DNA from: Pelecanus crispus
Taxonomy: Eukaryota > Chordata > Aves > Pelecaniformes > Pelecanidae
DNA: 64,000 nucleotides
Direction of reading: 5' to 3'
Assembly (NCBI RefSeq): GCF_030463565.1
Contig: NC_134656.1
Location: 4,388,501-4,452,500 of the forward strand
Shown here: positions 28,702-41,291 of the stretch, one piece after another
How positions within the stretch are numbered: position 1 is the stretch's first letter
Layout: every line of letters starts with the position of its first letter
Position numbers and translations under genes: made by a program
The notes under the pieces: model-generated
The model's database searches: none
Told to the model about the DNA's origin: nothing
The model's input: only the letters and a program-made list of their open reading frames with translations

Positions 28702-29987
28702 TGTGGTGGGTTGACTCTGGCTGGGTGCCAGGTGCCCACCAAAGCCGCTCCATCGCTCCCCTTCTCAACTGGACAGGGGAGAGAAAATGTAATGAAAAGC
28801 TCATGGGTCAAGATAAGGGCAGGGAGAGATCACTCACCAGTTACTGTCAAGGGCAAAACAGACTCGACTTGGGGAAATTAGCTTAATTCATTACCAATCA
28901 AATCAGGGTAGGGTAACAAGAAATAAAAACCAGATCTTAAAACACCTTCTCCCCACCCCTCCCTTCTTCCCGGGCTCAACTTCACTCCCAATTTCTCTCC
29001 CTCACCCCCCGAGCAGCGCAGGGGGACGGGGAATGGGGGTTGCGGTCAGTTCATCACACGTCGTCTCTGCTGCTCCTTCCTCCTCAGGGAGGGCTCCTCA
29101 CACTCCTCCTGCTCCAGCGTGGGGTCCCTCCCACGGCAGACAGCCCTCCACGAACTGCTCCAGCGTGGGTCCCTTCCCCGGGCGCAGCCCCTCAGGAGCA
29201 GCCTGCTCCAGCGTGAGTCCCCCGCGGGGTCCCAATTCCTGCCAGCAAACCTGCTCCAGCCTGGGCTCCTCTCCCCATGGGGCCACAGCTCCTGCCAGGA
29301 GCCTGCTCCGGCGTGGGCTTCCCCCGGGGTCCCAGCCTCCTTGGGGCACATCCCCTGCTCCGGCGTGGGCTTCCCCCGGGGTCCCAGCCTCCTTGGGACA
29401 CATCCCCTGCTCCGGCGTGGGCTTCCCCCGGGGTCCCAGCCTCCTTGGGGCACATCCCCTGCTCCGGCGTGGGCTTCCCCCGGGGTCCCAGCCTCCTTGG
29501 GGCACATCCCCTGCTCCGGCGTGGGCTTCCCCCGGGGTCCCAGCCTCCTCTGGGCATATCCCCTGCTCCGGCGTGGGCTCCTCCCCAGGTGCAGGGGGAT
29601 CCCTGCTCCCCGTGGCCCCCATGGGTGCAGGGCACAGCTGCCTCGCCATGGGCTGCCCCAGGGCTGCAGGGGAATCTCTGCTCCGTGCCTGGAGCCCCTC
29701 CTGCCCTCCTCCTGCACGGACCCTGGTGCCTGCAGGGTTCCTCTCGTGTATTCTCGCTCCTCTCTCCGGCTGCAGTTGTGCCGTATCCTCCCCCCTTTCT
29801 GAACTGTGTTATCCCAGAGGTGCTACCGCCATCGCTGATGGGCTGGGCCTTGGCCAGCGTTGGGTCCGTCTTGGAGCCGGCTGGTGTTGGCTGTGTCAGA
29901 CATGGGGGAAGCTTCTGGCAGCTTCCCACAGAAGCCACCCCTGTAGCACCCCCCACTACCAAAACCTTGCCACGCAAACCCAATACA
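28702..29987 (-). mobile_element. Solo LTR of an avian endogenous retrovirus
   Basis: A 1,286-base element bounded by TG (TGTGGTGGGTTGAC) and CA (CCAATACA) and flanked on both sides by the same five bases, TCTTC (28697-28701 and 29988-29992). The ends and 5-bp duplication are what an integrated LTR leaves after recombination between its two copies; no internal gag, pol or env sequence is present. A 5-bp duplication is typical of ERVL-type elements, which is a hint only. The minus orientation is inferred from remembered bird copies; in that sense the presumed poly(A) signal at 28887-28892 reads AATGAA, one base from AATAAA. The interior contains a 52-bp minisatellite. It looks inert, but LTRs can carry promoter activity. 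Confidence 0.85.
29303..29590. repeat. 52-bp minisatellite inside the LTR
   Basis: The start CTGCTCCGGCGTGGGCT recurs at 29303, 29355, 29407, 29459, 29511 and 29563, exactly 52 bases apart. Five units are nearly identical and the sixth is partial. More diverged units (CTGCTCCAGCGTG..) extend leftward to about 29110. Each unit lacks stop codons on both strands, which produces long false open frames. Confidence 0.95.
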
Positions 29988-30118
29988 TCTTCACACTGCA
30001 CTAACCCCTTCCATCTCCACACATCTCACCGAAAATGCTGCATATTGATCAGGCCAACAGCAGGGGCAAAAGCCCACAGAGCCGCTACATCTGGGACAAG
30101 GAGGTGCTGGACTGTTGC

Positions 30119-30170
30119 CTACTTTTTAATTTAATGTCCAAGAAGTATGTGACATAAAATTAAAAAGTAG
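30119..30170. repeat. Strong 20-bp hairpin 130 bases beyond the LTR
   Basis: Arm CTACTTTTTAATTTAATGTC (30119-30138), a 12-base loop and arm GACATAAAATTAAAAAGTAG (30151-30170), pairing at 19 of 20 positions. Could be a relic of a palindromic DNA transposon or a small RNA hairpin; nothing distinguishes these by eye. Confidence 0.8.
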
Positions 30171-33100
30171 CACCTTTGCAGATACCCCCTGTGGGATGTT
30201 CAGTGTCTGATCTGGCACAAATGTCTCTGAAACATCCCCCTGGAGATGCTGCACATCCTCCTCCTTCACCAGCCTCTCCGTCCTGGATGCAGGACAGTGA
30301 AGCTGAGGGATTGCCACGTGTCCTCCTTTTCTGAGGGTACTTTTAACTGAAAAGAACAAATTTGCCTTATGTTATTGTTGAGGCAAATAATAACGGAAGC
30401 TTCAGAAGCATCTCCATTATAAATTCACAGCTCTGATTCATGCAGAGTTTATAATAACATTTTACTTAGCCGGCTGCCACAGGGCAGCTACTGCTTCTCT
30501 TGGAGATTGTCTCCAGACTCTGTGGTGTCTCATCTGAGTGGGGAGTTTCTCTCTCCCCTTGATGAAGGCTTTCTTTGAAGATTAGGGTCTTGCACAGTTA
30601 TGGAAATGGTTTGGAAAGGCAGGAACAGAGAAAGGAAATGTTACACTTTTGGTGATTGGACTGGAGCTGCAGATGGGGTTTTGCTGAGAGCGGCTGTGAA
30701 ATGGTCCCCATGAGCATCATCTGAACTCCAGAGGGCTTCTTGGTTTGGAAGCATTTCTGGCCCTCCATTTCTGGCCCCCAAACTGCTGGTGGAGGGGTGG
30801 GATTCTTCACAGAATGCCCTTCTCTGTGCTGTTTCTCTGACTCCTGTAGCCCAGATGCAAACCCCTTTGCTTTCAGCAGTGGGGAGTTATGTATAAGTGG
30901 CTTCAGAAAGCCACAGGAAAATCCAGCCATGTACGGTCTGAAAATAAAGGTTCATTACTTGACTTACTTTTTTACCTGTGTTTTCAACCTACACCAGGGA
31001 TCAAACCAGCAAGAGACTGCTCCCACACCACGAAGAACAAGCTCTGACAGGCCACCCAGTCTGACGTGCACACGTTCCCCAAATCTTTAAGCATATTCAC
31101 TTATTAACAGAGAACAAAATATTTCAAAGAAAGTGGTGGAATCCTAAGAGTCTTCCCTTCTTCACCATGAAAATTTAATCACAAGCAATTTCACTTATTC
31201 TCCGTGCTGCAAATACACCAAAAAGCCTCCTGACTTGATAAGGGTAAGAAACCCTGGGCGCCCAGGAGGATCAGGTGCAGTTACATAGTGAAGACATTCA
31301 ATGCAATTTCAAGCTTTGAGCTCAGCTTGACAAGGCAGGATTTTCACGTTCTTCGTGGTTCTTCGCGTTGTGATCACTGTGGGTTACATAACAGTGGAAA
31401 GTCAACACCAGCATCAGCGGTGTCTTGACAAATCCGCCCTGCTTCTTGCCTGCAAGCTCTGAGTAAGGGATGGTTCATTATGCAGAAGTCCTAGTGTACC
31501 AGTGATGATCATGTAAATCCCCTGTTGTTCACTTTGATGTGCCTTTAAACTACAGTTGTGGCACTTCACTAGCTTAAGAATAAGGGGTCCTCCCCTGCTT
31601 GCAGTGAAAACATTGGCATTTCGATTTCAGACTGGCTGCTGACATCAACGGAAGTTAAACTGTTGCATTTTACTTTGTTGAATGTTTTCTGTTTAAGCAG
31701 AAAATATATACATATGGATACCTGTATACTTACATACATATATGCATCCATATACACCTGTGTCTAGAACTACTGCTAAGCTTGAAGAGGTTTTGTAACG
31801 TGGCACCAGATAAGGCTGTCAGCCATCACTGCAGAGCAATAAATAAAAGGACCCTGCTGAAATACCATCTAGCAGGTAAGATGATGTCTCCCTTAAAGTT
31901 TCAGCAAAGTAGCATCTGCAGACACACACACATAGCCTAGGGTCAGAGAACAGGACAAGCTCACAAGCTCACACGTTCCTACCAGCGTAACCTCATTGGC
32001 ATTTCACTGATGTCATTTTTCCTAATATCCAAGCTGTAAGTATTAAGAATGACTGCAACTTATTAGCTACAACGGAGCAGGGCTCTTTTTTTCAACACAG
32101 AGCTATTCTTAAATCATGTTGCCCTTTAAACATTAGGGTTTCACCCCAAGCTGTTGATTAAAACTTTTTGTTAGAGAAGGACAGACAGCAAAATATGCAG
32201 GCTTTGCCCATCACAGCATGTACTATTCTTCTCAGGTGCAGTGCACAGCGCGTGTTGTGCAACCTACAGATCACAGGAGCCTATTCGTGATGCCTTCGCT
32301 TTTTTGGTAGTCAGAGGGAGCATCCACAGGCATCTTATCTGGGAAGAGATTCAGCGAACGCTGAATGGATCCGGTTATGTTTTGGCTGTGTGTAATGACT
32401 GCTGAAGCATTCACTGTAACTGAATGGGAAGTGAATGCTCAAATGAAGATAAAGCCCTGTTCTTTGGAGGCAAGGAGGGAAACAGAATTTGGTACTTGCT
32501 GCAGCTACCTTGAGGGCTCCAGCTCTCCTAATGCTGAAGGCAATGGACTGAGGAAAGAAGGGATGGTAGTTATTTACAGTCTTACTTCTCAGAGTCTTTG
32601 GACAAGATCCTCTGCTGATCTAACCTAGGGATTGGTTTTCCCCTAACTGGAGCTATTCTGAGTTGAGGATCTGGCCCACACTATGTGTTTACTGCTTGAT
32701 ACTAGGAAAAGGAAAATTTCTCCAACTTTCTTCTGCCAGGAAACTCAATCAGAGGAAAATCCTCTCTCCTTTCCTTCTGTTGCCAGGAAATTCACTCCTG
32801 CTGAAATCCCTCCTGCACTCCCAGCTTTCACAGAGGATCACTTGACTGATCTCCTGCAGCGAGACACTACCCCTGATTCACAGCTAAAGGGAGCTTTCTG
32901 CCTCAAAAAGGAGCAAATGCAGCCTCCGCCCCAAACCTGCCAGGCAGGGCAGGGCTGCACAGCCCAGGCACCATTCCCTCTTACAGCGCTCCAGAAGCTA
33001 CGGAGGAGCAGGACGCGGAGGTGAGGCTCCAATGCTGGGAGGTGCCTTCAGCATCTCAGAGTTTATCGGAGCTTGCGGTGGGCTGGGCTGAGTTGAGAAA

Positions 33101-33293
33101 CCCAGAACCAGCGGCACACGCTTAGTAAAAGTATTCAGGACTCCTGCACAGAGAGAGATGAGAAACGACAGGTTCGAGCACTCATATTCCAAGGTAGAGC
33201 AGGTATGAAATAACTGCAGGCTTCTGGCAAATCTTGTGGCCTTAGCTAGCTGAAAGTGTGACAGCTATGGATGTGCTTTGGCTTTGCCCTTAC

Positions 33294-33479
33294 CTTCACG
33301 ACGGTCACCATGCCTTCGTTGGTGACGGGGTCCGTCCGGATGGTGAAATGGCCAGAGGGGTCTCCACTGATAATGCGGTAGATGGCATTCCAGTTGGGAG
33401 AGTGAGGCTGGTCCCGGTCCATCACCGTCAGATTTGCCACCACAACCTCCACTCTGTTCTCAGGAACTTCTCCTGAATA
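33294..33479 (-). CDS. CDH4: CDH4 exon 9: first part of EC3
   Basis: A 186-base exon of 62 codons, phase 0 at both ends, from [20 protein letters not shown] to EGMVTVVK. The acceptor is ATTTGCAG and the donor AAG|GTAAGG. Features are the EC3 opening GEVPEN, a sequon (NLT), the [17 protein letters not shown] strand region and [18 protein letters not shown]. It follows exon 8 (..EFTTST) and leads into exon 10 (AVDYE..). The [20 protein letters not shown] wording is closer to R- than N-cadherin. Confidence 0.96.
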
Positions 33480-36400
33480 CTGCAAATAAAAGACAGGAGC
33501 GGTCATGGTGGGAGCTTTCTGTCGGTCCTCGCGGCTACCTCCCCTCTCCCCTCCAGCAGCACGCTGACTGGGACATCAGTCCCATGAAGAGGGCCACGGG
33601 GTTGTACGTTATGAGCAACACATCCCTTTCTCACTTCTGGCCTTCCTATTTTTTTCTTTGAATATTTTTCCAAACCTTTCAAAGCCGAGGCTCACCTCTG
33701 AGCTCAAAGGCGAACAAACCTGTTACCACCCAGCCACTTGCCCAAGTTTCAGCAAATGCTTGATGTAAATGAACAAAAAATGTCCTGATATTCTTGTTCA
33801 GTTACAGCAATCAGTGTTAATTGTCAACAGCAGGTAAAAATGGCAGACTGAAATGTGCATTTTTTTAGGATGACTATGTCTCTTTAACCTGAGGTATTTT
33901 GCCTCACTCAGATTTCAGTGATGGCATTTTATTGCTTCTTCAGTGATTTTACTTCATTTTCTTTCCTTCTTGCCCTTGATTTGATTTTGCCTCATTATTT
34001 AAAGTGTTTCTTGTGATTTTGCCATAGCTTTTCCTGGTGCTTAATTCTCTCATTTAGCACTGATTTTCATGGACCATGTCCAGTTCAGGCATATCCTGGC
34101 ACATTAGCTGCATTCTTTTCTGCTTTACAGTCCTTGATTTATCACACGGCTGATCAGGGATCCTGGCCTGTGAATACTTCCAGTGTTTGGGGCTCAAAAG
34201 CTGCCAGTAAGACACATTCCCAAATTTTCAACTGTCCTCATCTCTCAGCATCGCCTATTAGCAGCACTTGCGAATCAACACTCTGATTGACATATGGCAA
34301 ATTAAACACTGGGGAAACGATGGGAGCGGCTGGCTCTGAGTCTGCAACTGAAATCCTGGCCCCAAACTGCAGGAGCAGAGCAATTCTGAAAATCTGGCCT
34401 TTGGTGTGCACAAATGCCAGGTTATGTAAATGATAATAAATCATTCCTTTGTTAGCACAAGAGTCCCCTTCCACTCCTAACCCATACCCATCCATTGGAG
34501 TCTCTCAGTTATGTGCGCTTATATTTAGTATATATTATTCCACCACTGACAGCAAAAATATTCAATCTGCCTTGTGTTAATGTAAATTTACATTTGCCCT
34601 TTAGTGGCATCCGGAATGGCATTTTGCCCTCTTTTCCGTTATGCACCTGTCCTAAACAAGTTTTCATTAGTGAATGCAGATGGCATCTCTTTCCAGCCGT
34701 GCTGAGTGGTGGGGAAGAACAGTGGGAAACTGTGGGATAATTCTAGTTCCAGTACATGCTACTGTTCTTCTTTTCTCTTTATTTCCTATGATTTTACTCG
34801 TTTTTTACCCATTCTCTCACCTGATTTGGAATCTCTGCGGCACACAGCTTAAGCAGGGGAAGTATTGTACGGAAATTTGTCAAAAGCCTCTTGAAAAATC
34901 CCTTAGATTATGTCATATGTACACTCCTATTATCAACCTTGTCTGAAACTTGTTCAAAAGAACTCAAGGAGATTAGTTAAGCAGGATCGTCTCTTACTAA
35001 ATCCACACTAGTTATCGCCCATTACATTAAATTAATGTTGTATGGCATGCTAGCAATGACAAGTTGATGAGGCCCCAGCCTCTTTTAGGAGATGGCTGCA
35101 CTGCTAACATCAAGGTATCGTACTGTAATTTCAGAGGAGTTCAGCACTTTGTGCAACCATCTCAGGTCTTTGACCTCGGACCACAGTTTTTTGTCTGTTA
35201 CTACCAGCCTTATGCCTTGCAGAACCGAAGAGAATTAACTCATCAAGGGCAAGCCATCAGTTGTACTTAAGACATATAAGAAGGCCAGTCCTACAGGCTG
35301 CTGAACACCTTTAGCAGATCGTAACCCAGGTGCTGCCAATGAGTCTGGGTTACATGGAAAAACCCCATACAATTGCCAACAGATTTTATAGCAGCTTCTG
35401 TAAAAGCCATCACAACATCCGTTTTTGGCCCGTAGTGATAAAGTTCACTACAACACACAGTTTAAAAATATGAGGTATATAAAAAATCATAAATACATAA
35501 GCACATCTCAATATAAAGACTGGAGGAAGACTGTAACAGTCTATAAAGCTTTTCCATTAGGGTAAAAATCGCAATGCTCTGCATATACTGAGCAATCCAG
35601 GAGTTCATCCAGTTGTCGTTGATACCTGTTAGGTATAGTTAGGGAATGATCAGTCCTGTGCAACACTGAGGGTGGATATTGTCTATTATGCTTATAAAGC
35701 CAACTGTTTTTCTGATGAGAACAGAGTACAAACACAGGAATCAAACGAGCCATCCAAAGCTGTTCAGGTTAAGAAGCAAATCTTGGAGAGACGCACCCTG
35801 AAGAACAGAACAATTTTCATCAGCTACAGATCAGCAGCTACTGGGAATCCAAACCGGAGCCTGTCTTTCCTCCTTCTCACACTCCCCCACTATCATTATT
35901 ATAAGTAAATGCTGTAATGTGTATTGTCCACAATTGTCTTTACCTTTAATAAAATTAAGTAATGACATTAAATTACATCTGCTAAAGGAAGGATGGCAGC
36001 TCAAAGCGACCCACACTTCCTTAATGTCTTTCCCTCCCTACCATGGAGTAATTTAGGATAATGAACAATGCCATCTTTCACTGTGCTGCTTTGCAGCATT
36101 CCCTGTGCTGTAAGTTCTCTTTCATAAGATTACAATTGATTTTCAAATAAAGAGAAGCACATCTATTCAAACAAGGTAAAACAATGGGCAACGGAGGAGC
36201 TGCTGGAGTAAACATAAGATTGATAAAGCAATGCTTGACCTATACTTGTAGCATTTACTCATATTCCCCTGTAATTCATTTAGCTTCACTTTCAATTGTT
36301 GCATTTGAAATCCTTAATTTCCAGAGTGCTTTTTTAAAGACCATTCACGAGGATTTCTATGGCTGATTGTTACACACTCCGCTTCCCTTCTGAGATAAGG

Positions 36401-38631
36401 ATTTGCTCTGAACCTGGCATGTTCTTAAATCCTTGAATTCTGTAGAGTTTTTTTTCTTCCCCTCCCACAAAAGCCTCTGCTAGCAAAAGTCCTGCTCTCA
36501 TTCCCCTAGAGCCGGTCCGTGTGAAGTCATGCCTTGTTGAAAAGGTAATAATTCATTCTGATTTTCAGGTTGCATCAGATTATACTAAAATTGGTTAATC
36601 CCAGAGTTTGCCTTTGGTCTCACTCGGTACCTGACAGCATATAAACACTCAGACAACACGGGGGAGAAAGGGACTGATGTGGGGGGACAAATGATGAATT
36701 CGCACGACGACTTGACTTTGTGCAATAAATCTGGAGGCTGGGCGGTGAAGCCACGCACAGCAGAGTAAAACCAATTAGCTCACTGCAGCCACTCCTAGGG
36801 AGGTGTGGAATTGAGATGGATGAATACAAAGATAATTATTCAGGCTTCCTTCTAAAGGGAATTCCTTTTTTCCAATGTTCTTACTTTTTTCTAGCTGGTT
36901 TTGCTAAAAAGCTGTGAAAGCAATGACTTGTTCACGTGGATGTCTGCAGGAAAAATTTTTGTGTTGTCTCCAAGACTTGCTAATGATGACACAACATTTG
37001 TTACAGGCAGAAGTAGTTTATGAGGGCTGAATTGCCTAGAGAAATCGAGTATTTTATGACCTATAGCTATGGATTAACTTAGAAGAATAAGGGCATCTTG
37101 GTCCTCTTATTAGACTCAGAGCCCTCCCCCTGACAGCTACGACTGCTGCAAAGTGCAGCATCTTCTCTCTAGGTCCCCTCGGTCAAGAGAAACCAAAATG
37201 AGAGTGAGTGAGCACACGTCTGCACGTGGCACGGGGTGTCCCACCTCTCACCGCTTTCTGCTGCCAGGCCACCCTGTTACGCAGCGAGCTCTCGACAGGG
37301 CGCGATGTGCAGCCGGGGAACCCAGCGCGCAGAGGGCTGCGCTTGCCCACTGTCACCCCACAGCTCCTCCACGCTCCAGGATATGCTGCCAACCAAGCGC
37401 TGGCACGCGAGCCAACTGTTTACCTTTTCCCCACAATATTTAACAAAGACGCTTGAATAGCAGGCAAATTAATAAACTACTGCGGTCTGGTTGCAGCAAT
37501 CTGTGTAAAATGGAAAAAAAAGGCGAAAATCTCCTAATAAATCATTAATTGTGATGTGCCTGCCCAGCTGCAGCACAGAAACAAGCAAATGCCATCCTAA
37601 TTGATTGCTTCTTATTCCATCTTTACAGGCCTGCATTTTTTATTGTGAGGGTTGAATAAGCCCAGAGGTGTAAAAAACCTCTAGATTGTACTCTGTGTAT
37701 CTGCCAACTTGATATTTAGATCAATAATCCTCTTTTTTTTCCCCCTACTCCTACTACCGGTAATTTAGCTTTTCTTCCTAGCAGCCTAATTGCTGTTTTC
37801 TTAAGCCTTACTATCAATTCTCTGACCTTTAATTTCCAATATCGTTTGCTGTACGGACGACTGTACTAGGTCTGCAAGTTACCCTACCCCCTCCGCGCCG
37901 TAGGGGTCAGACTTGGGTATCAGCGTCTGTGACAGCCAAAGTGACCTCCAGGTTCTCGCTCCACTGCTGCTGTTGTGCAGCAGAGACCACAAGCTCACTC
38001 CAATCTCCACAAAATCCCCATAAAGTCAACCACATTTTGTGTGCAAATCAGATTTTGAGACGCTCATTTCTTAATCGTGTTTTATTAAAGAACTACTCAC
38101 TCTGGTGTGGTCTCGAACGATGATCACCCTCTAAGTGCCGAAGTCCTCACTTTTTTCTGAGGCAGCCCACGGCACCCCTGCTCTGCATTACACCAGCCAG
38201 CAACCCCTACAAAAGTCTCTTTGCTGCTGGATTTTCAGGCTCATGCCCACAACATCCCCTGCACTGCAGCGTCCCTGCTTCAACTTCACATTCACTTGGA
38301 GCACAGTCAATCCACGTATGCGTCTCATACTTCAGACTAGTTATATGCCATGTGGCAAATGCTTCCCAAAACGTTATCTATAAAGCCCAGCGCACTCTTG
38401 CCAGCTCGCAGTTTTGCTCCGCTGGTACGAGGCCCAGCTGTCACGGTGCTCATTCAGAAATGAATTGCTCGGGCAGCAGGCACTGGCTCGTCGCGGTCGG
38501 GCGGGAGTCAGCCTTGCCCAGCCGAGCGGAGGGAAGTGCATGACAATTAGCTCCCCAACTTTTAAAGGATGCTTTGGAAGTTCTGCCTTTATCTTTAGTG
38601 GCTTGTGCTATCTCTTCTCCTCGGTATGCAG

Positions 38632-39015
38632 TGATAGGACAGGTGGGAATGGTTCAAAGCTGCACCAGAAGAGGTTTAGAGCGGACATTAGGGAGCATTT
38701 GTTTCCTGAGAGGGTGGTCAAACACTGGAACAGGCTTCCTAGAGAAATGGTCGATGCCCCAAGTCTGTCAGTGTTTAAGAGGCATTTGGACAATGCCCTT
38801 AATAACATGCTTTAACTTGGTCAGCCCTGAACTGGTCAAGTAATTGGACTAGATGATCGTTGTAGGTCCCTTCCAACTGAAACAGTCTGTCCTGTCCTGT
38901 CCTGTCCTGTCCCGTCCCGTCCCGTCCCGTCCCGTCCTATTCTATTCTATTCTATTCTATTCTATTCTATTCTATTCTATTCTATTCTATTCTATTCTAT
39001 TCTATTCTATTCTAC
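38632..39015 (+). mobile_element. CR1 LINE 3' region with expanded pentanucleotide tail
   Basis: Sense-oriented CR1: AGAGGTTTAGAGCGGACATT, CCTGAGAGGGTGGTCAAACA, ACTGGAACAGGCTTCCTAGA, GACTAGATGATCGTTGTAGG and CCCTTCCAACTGAAACAGTC, then a pentanucleotide array instead of the usual short octamer tail. Any open frame here, including one with repeated LFYSI, is a by-product. Confidence 0.9.
38886..39013. repeat. Three-phase pentanucleotide array (CCTGT)n(CCCGT)n(TCTAT)n
   Basis: About five CCTGT units (from 38886), about five CCCGT units (to 38935), then about fifteen TCTAT units (38936-39013), all in one continuous 5-base register. It sits at the CR1 3' terminus. Confidence 0.95.
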
Positions 39016-39553
39016 CCCATAATGCCTCACCTGCCTGCAAAGGAGCTCTCACAGCTCTGTGCATGGTGAGGTGGAGCCAGACCACCCACCTGTTTATTGG
39101 GAGATTCTACAAGGAACGATGAGCGATGTTCAGTGCGGTCTCAGCGTGCGGGTTTCACTTCTGCTGGATGAGTTTGAAAAACAAGCGCAAGCCCTACATT
39201 TTTGCACTTCTACAGCTGATCTTATGATGGGGTGCAGACAATATCCACCGTGTTCCTGCAGCCAGTTCCAGCAGCCACTGGCTGCTTTGTCTTTACTGGT
39301 GTTATTTTTTCAAAATCTCAAGCAATGACTAGTTTTGGATTAAATTACAAGATTTACTCTTTGAATATGAAGACAAAGCAGAACAGAGAAGAAGAAAGCA
39401 ATACCCTTTCCTTCAGAAGCAGCAGAAGAAAACCCTCTCATTTCAGACTCCCTGGTGTGAGGAAGGAACGTACAGGTTTCACCTTGGTTCAAAGACTCTT
39501 AGAGTACTTGTCAGGAGTTCAGAGACAAGAGCACGTAATAGTAAAAGGATATT

Positions 39554-39571
39554 AAAAAAAAAAAAAAAAAA
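39554..39571. repeat. Poly(A) run
   Basis: About 18 A on the plus strand. No AATAAA precedes it, so it is not a convincing retrocopy tail. Confidence 0.85.
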
Positions 39572-40567
39572 GTTTGCATGTCTGACAATAAGCACTAATT
39601 TTTTTTCATTATCGGATGTTACATTCTTGTGACAGTATGAAAAGATGCCACAGAAATGATGACACAAGACACTATTCTGCTGCAAGATAACCATTTCCAG
39701 ATAAATATATCTTATGAAACGAGGTTCGAAGTTTGCATAGAAATTTAGATATTTTATAAAAATACATTACAACACAAAGGAGCTTTTTACAACTTTCATA
39801 TGAAAGGTTTAAAAAGAGATTAAAATTATGTCCTTGGAAAGGCATATACCCTTGTCAAGGAAAAAAAATTCTACATTAACCCCGTGTAGGAAAGTTGTAC
39901 TTTATCTGTATTTCAAAGGCTATAAAGAACCACTTTAATCAACCTACTTGACTTTGGGGACTTGCACGTCTCACTGAAACTCATGAAATCTGGCATAGTG
40001 TGGTTTCCAGAACACAAAAGCCTTTAATCTGTAACGCGGCACTCTTGTACATTCAAATCCTGATACTATCTCCTTGTTAGGGAGAAAAATTGTGAATTTA
40101 TCCAAAATGGGATCTCATCTCATCTAAATGATGTAGCCTTTGCAACAGTGACCTTTAACAATGGTTATACTCAACAATAAAAGATTTTATCTTGGGAGCC
40201 AGTGGAAACAGCATATGTTAAAATTCTGATCTGATAGCACAGCCTTTTACTTTCCAGTTTTAGAGAAGAATCCTTTGAACATTTCATTTGCTCTCTTGTC
40301 TAACATACCTTTGTTTCTTGCCTACAGAATGAACAGCAGGAAAAGGTAGCTGATACCTTTCTGCAGACTATTTGATTGTCAGGTGTAATTAGTAATGCTA
40401 TCTTTTAAATAGAGACATAGATTTTAGAACAGCTGGAACTGCCTACAAAGCCTCATTCTTAAAAAAAAAGAATTTATATACATACATTTGTATAATAAAA
40501 CATTCTTGCACAGATACATCATTGCTTTACAATGGTTGACAGCCCTATGCTTCCCTTCAGCCGCAGA

Positions 40568-40625
40568 ACTAAAGGCTAAGTGACTTGCCCACGTCTCCCA
40601 ATCTGTTGTAGAACCAGTGCTGGAG
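40568..40625 (+). mobile_element. MIR-like SINE relic
   Basis: AAAGGCTAAGTGACTTGCCC, then an ACGTCTCCC block and AGAACCAGTGCTGG, resembles the CORE-SINE segment GAGGTTAAGTGACTTGCCCA with AAGGTCACAC and a later GAGCCGGG block. Short fragment. Confidence 0.45.
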
Positions 40626-41291
40626 CCGGTGCCGGAGCCGTGTCCTGCCCTCCGCTGCCTGTGTGGGGGCAGGATCCTGAGAACACCGTTAATTCACGTG
40701 TTACTGGAAAAATCCATTAGGTCAGCCTGGATTAGTCTATTGATCTCCCCAGTGCATTGCCAGGTAGCCCTGTGATCCCCGCTGAGCTAGAGATGGAAAA
40801 GCTCCCAGATGGGAAGGCTGGCAGAGAACCGAGCGCTGGGGATGAGCTGGATCACCAGCACGGCTCTTCCCCAGGCTCTGCACCGCGTTGGCTTCAACTG
40901 AGGAACCTGAACAGGTTTGTACAGCTGGGGAAAAACAGGCCAGAAGAACAACCGGTTGTAAAGCTCCACCACCTCGAAGGTCAACAGCGGTTCAATATGT
41001 TGACCTTCCTGAATTGCCAAGCAGGGCTGGCATCCCACATCTCACCCAGCATGGCAGGAGGAGAGCTTTCCAACATGCAAACTGTGTTGCTCGCCCTTAC
41101 TCTCTAAAGTAACCATCTTCCTTAAAAGAAGGTGAAATTAATTCATTTGTTGGAATGTCAAGCCTCAAATTTCTTTCTCTTTCGCCAAAGTGCAAAGTAG
41201 CAAATAACTGTGCTGTTTTGAACAAAACTTTGAAAACATGTTTTTCCCGATTTACATGTAAACCAGACTAACAAGAATTGTGTGACAGAGT

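Larger units (their letters stand above)
26643..33293 (-). other. CDH4: CDH4 intron 9
   Basis: A 6.7-kb intron with a GTAAGG donor and a TTTTAG acceptor. It contains the solo LTR (28702-29987), an adjacent hairpin (30119-30170) and a C17 run (26854-26870) about 210 bases upstream of exon 10. The remaining sequence is unremarkable. Confidence 0.9.

Noticed and set aside
29033..30134. Open frames of 183 to 323 codons on both strands with proline/glycine-rich repeats
   Set aside because: All lie in the LTR and its 52-bp minisatellite; openness in all six frames shows it follows from repeat composition, not coding selection.
38853..39122. 89-codon frame with repeated LFYSI
   Set aside because: Translation of the pentanucleotide array at a CR1 tail.
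40757..41107. 116-codon plus-strand frame in intron 8
   Set aside because: Mixed composition but no recognised family, overlapping open frames in other phases, and no exon partners.
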